The position numbers and the translations under genes were made by a program. Under the pieces are notes generated by a model, which was given only the letters and a program-made list of their open reading frames with translations, did no database searches and was not told the origin of the DNA. This document shows positions 62,763 to 64,000 of a stretch of DNA of 64,000 nt, piece by piece. Within the stretch, counting starts at the first letter, position 1, and each line of letters opens with the position of its first letter. The stretch covers positions 1-64,000 of the forward strand of contig CAKTWI010000004.1 of NCBI GenBank assembly GCA_934630815.1, given 5' to 3'. The stretch is from an uncultured Senegalimassilia sp. Its GTDB lineage: Bacteria > Actinomycetota > Coriobacteriia > Coriobacteriales > Eggerthellaceae.

Positions 62763-63167
62763 ATGGCTATCCAGAAGACCTACAGCATGATCAAGCCCGA
62801 CGGTGTACGCAACGGCCACATCGGCGAGATCGTCAACCGCTTCGAGCGCGCCGGCCTGACCGTCGAGCGCATGGAGCTGGGCATGGTGACGCTTGACCAG
62901 GCCAAGGCCAACTACGCCGAGCACGAGGGCAAGCCGTTCTACGACGGCCTCATCTCCTACATCACCTCCGGCCCGGTTGTGAAGATGGTCATCTCCGGCG
63001 AGGGCGCCGTCGCCAAGGTGCGCACCCTCATGGGCGCCACTAATCCGGCTGAAGCTGCCCCCGGCACGATTCGCGGCGATTTCGGTCTGATTATGGACGA
63101 GAATGTTATTCACGGCTCCGACTCCCCGGAGTCCGCTGAGCGCGAGATCGGCATCTTCTTCGCATAA
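62763..63167 (+). CDS. ndk: Nucleoside diphosphate kinase
   Basis: Transfers phosphate between nucleoside tri- and diphosphates through a phospho-histidine. 134 residues with YSMIKPDGVRNGHIGEIV at the start and the catalytic NVIHGSDSPESAERE (His117). Start after GAAAGG. The gap upstream from the TPR gene is 144 bases. A perfect terminator follows. Confidence 0.96.
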   Translation: MAIQKTYSMIKPDGVRNGHIGEIVNRFERAGLTVERMELGMVTLDQAKANYAEHEGKPFYDGLISYITSGPVVKMVISGEGAVAKVRTLMGATNPAEAAPGTIRGDFGLIMDENVIHGSDSPESAEREIGIFFA

Positions 63168-63193
63168 GCCGACCGGCATCCTGCAACTTTGGA

Positions 63194-63229
63194 AGCCCTT
63201 TGCCCGCTCGAGCGGGCAAAGGGCTTTTT
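63194..63229 (+). terminator. Rho-independent terminator after ndk
   Basis: A perfect 15-16 bp palindrome (AGCCCTTTGCCCGCT and its complement) with almost no loop, followed by TTTTTG. Confidence 0.9.
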
Positions 63230-63384
63230 GATTAGGCGGGATGCTGGAATACTGTTCGCGCGTGTTGCCTCGGTACGCTGCCTTAAGGGGGTGGCCGTGC
63301 CGCTAGCAAGCGCCCTGCGGATCGCGATGCAGGTGCTTGCGATATCGGAGCCCGCAATGCCGTAAGACGAGAAACGGATGAAAC

Positions 63385-64000
63385 ATGCTCTATCGAGTTT
63401 TCGACGCCGCGGAGCTACCCGCATTGGTGTCGGCATTCATGGACGGCTACGAGGTTGTGGCCCCCGTGAAGCGCGGTGCGCACTATTCGTTCGAGGCCAT
63501 CACCTCGCCTGACGAGATGGATTTGGCCTACGACACCACGCTCGCATCGCCGAAGCGCTACTTCCTTCCTCCCACCGAAACGCTTATGCGTTACAACGCC
63601 GCCACCAACGAGGTGGCCGATTTCCAGGAGGAAGTGGTCCCGCGCGTGATCTTCGGCGCCCATGCGTGCGACATCAACGCCATCAACCGCCTGGACCTGG
63701 TGTTTAGCGACGGGCGTTATCCCGATCCGTACTACAAGGCGCGCCGCGCCGCCACGTTGATCGTGGGCGTGTCGTGCAGCCCCGACTCCGATTGCTTCTG
63801 CAACCTGTGGGATGCCGACGAGGCGCGTTTCGGCTATGACCTGTTCCTCCATCGCCTGGGTGACAAGTTCCTGGTCAGCATCTCCAGCGTCGAGGCCGCC
63901 AACATTCTTGAGTCCGCGGTCGATCTGCGCGATGCCACCAACGAGGACCGTATCGAGTTCCGTCACGCCACGCGTGCACGCCAGGCGTCGTTCAATCCCG
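63385..64000 (+). CDS. Sulfite-reductase-A-like Fe-S protein, 5' portion (3' end outside window)
   Basis: The frame is open from ATG at 63385 to the window end (205 codons). It reads LYRVFDAAELPALVSAFMDG, KRYFLPPTETLMRYN, RVIFGAHACDINAINRLDLV, VGVSCSPDSDCFC and GDKFLVSIS. These are blocks of the AsrA/sulfhydrogenase-beta type proteins that carry two 4Fe-4S clusters at their C-terminus, not yet reached here. They pass electrons from NAD(P)H-oxidising partners to sulfite, sulfur or hydrogen. The partner genes would lie just beyond the right edge. Confidence 0.8.
   Translation, partial: MLYRVFDAAELPALVSAFMDGYEVVAPVKRGAHYSFEAITSPDEMDLAYDTTLASPKRYFLPPTETLMRYNAATNEVADFQEEVVPRVIFGAHACDINAINRLDLVFSDGRYPDPYYKARRAATLIVGVSCSPDSDCFCNLWDADEARFGYDLFLHRLGDKFLVSISSVEAANILESAVDLRDATNEDRIEFRHATRARQASFNP

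Overview
This 64 kb window is high-GC bacterial chromosome with dense coding on both strands. I infer an actinobacterium of class Coriobacteriia, probably an Eggerthellaceae-like gut anaerobe. The evidence is the gene content: a Tat-exported flavoprotein reductase with a small multihaem cytochrome c, class I (Fe-S) fumarase, FAD-dependent thymidylate synthase, radical-SAM enzymes, and a sulfite-reductase-A-like protein. I saw no rRNA, CRISPR array, transposase, integrase or phage gene. Taxonomy is inference, because no 16S sequence is present.

Layout. 1-3.7 kb: translation and secretion block (3' part of tuf, rpmG, tRNA-Trp, secE, nusG, rplK, rplA). 3.9-12.3 kb: map behind an eight-copy 7-bp tandem repeat, a divergent ATP-grasp ligase / asparagine synthetase pair that could make a peptidoglycan D-Asn bridge, a methyltransferase, thyX overlapping a DUF1385 membrane protein, and a lipoprotein. 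12.7-16.6 kb: an archaeal-type topoisomerase I followed by decayed remnants of a slipin and a tyrosine phosphatase. 16.7-19.9 kb: TetR regulator, twin operators, Tat flavoprotein and cytochrome c, a likely substrate-induced anaerobic respiratory reductase. 20.2-23.3 kb: two-subunit fumarase divergent from malic enzyme. 23.3-31.5 kb: tmk-holB-ricT, pncB, two DegV proteins and an odd dehydrogenase-fold protein.

31.8-35.3 kb: a PflX-like radical-SAM protein, then a putative DNA-repair radical-SAM pair under its own promoter with a LexA-like box. 35.4-46.4 kb: membrane protein, tRNA-Thr, CtpE-like P-type ATPase, acetyltransferase, membrane glycosyltransferase, comF, an orphan amino-acid-binding lipoprotein behind a long structured leader, and a LarB-LarC fusion. 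46.5-52.8 kb: large M16 protease, two membrane-anchored proteins of unknown function, and infC-rpmI-rplT. 53.1-64 kb: NifX-like protein, DEAD-box helicase, MGDG-synthase-like glycosyltransferase, tRNA-Glu, GT2/GtrA pair, tRNA-Arg, RlmD/TrmA-like methyltransferase, cyclophilin, TPR protein, ndk, and the 5' part of an AsrA-like Fe-S protein cut by the window end.

Most genes are ordinary housekeeping. The features most worth checking are the closed-stem structured leader at 43.3-43.6 kb, the LarB-LarC fusion with a preserved internal ribosome-binding site, the two fused pseudogenes at 15.4-16.6 kb, the radical-SAM DNA-repair cassette with its SOS-like promoter, and the TetR-controlled reductase. 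All starts were chosen by ribosome-binding site and family alignment from memory; no database search was run.
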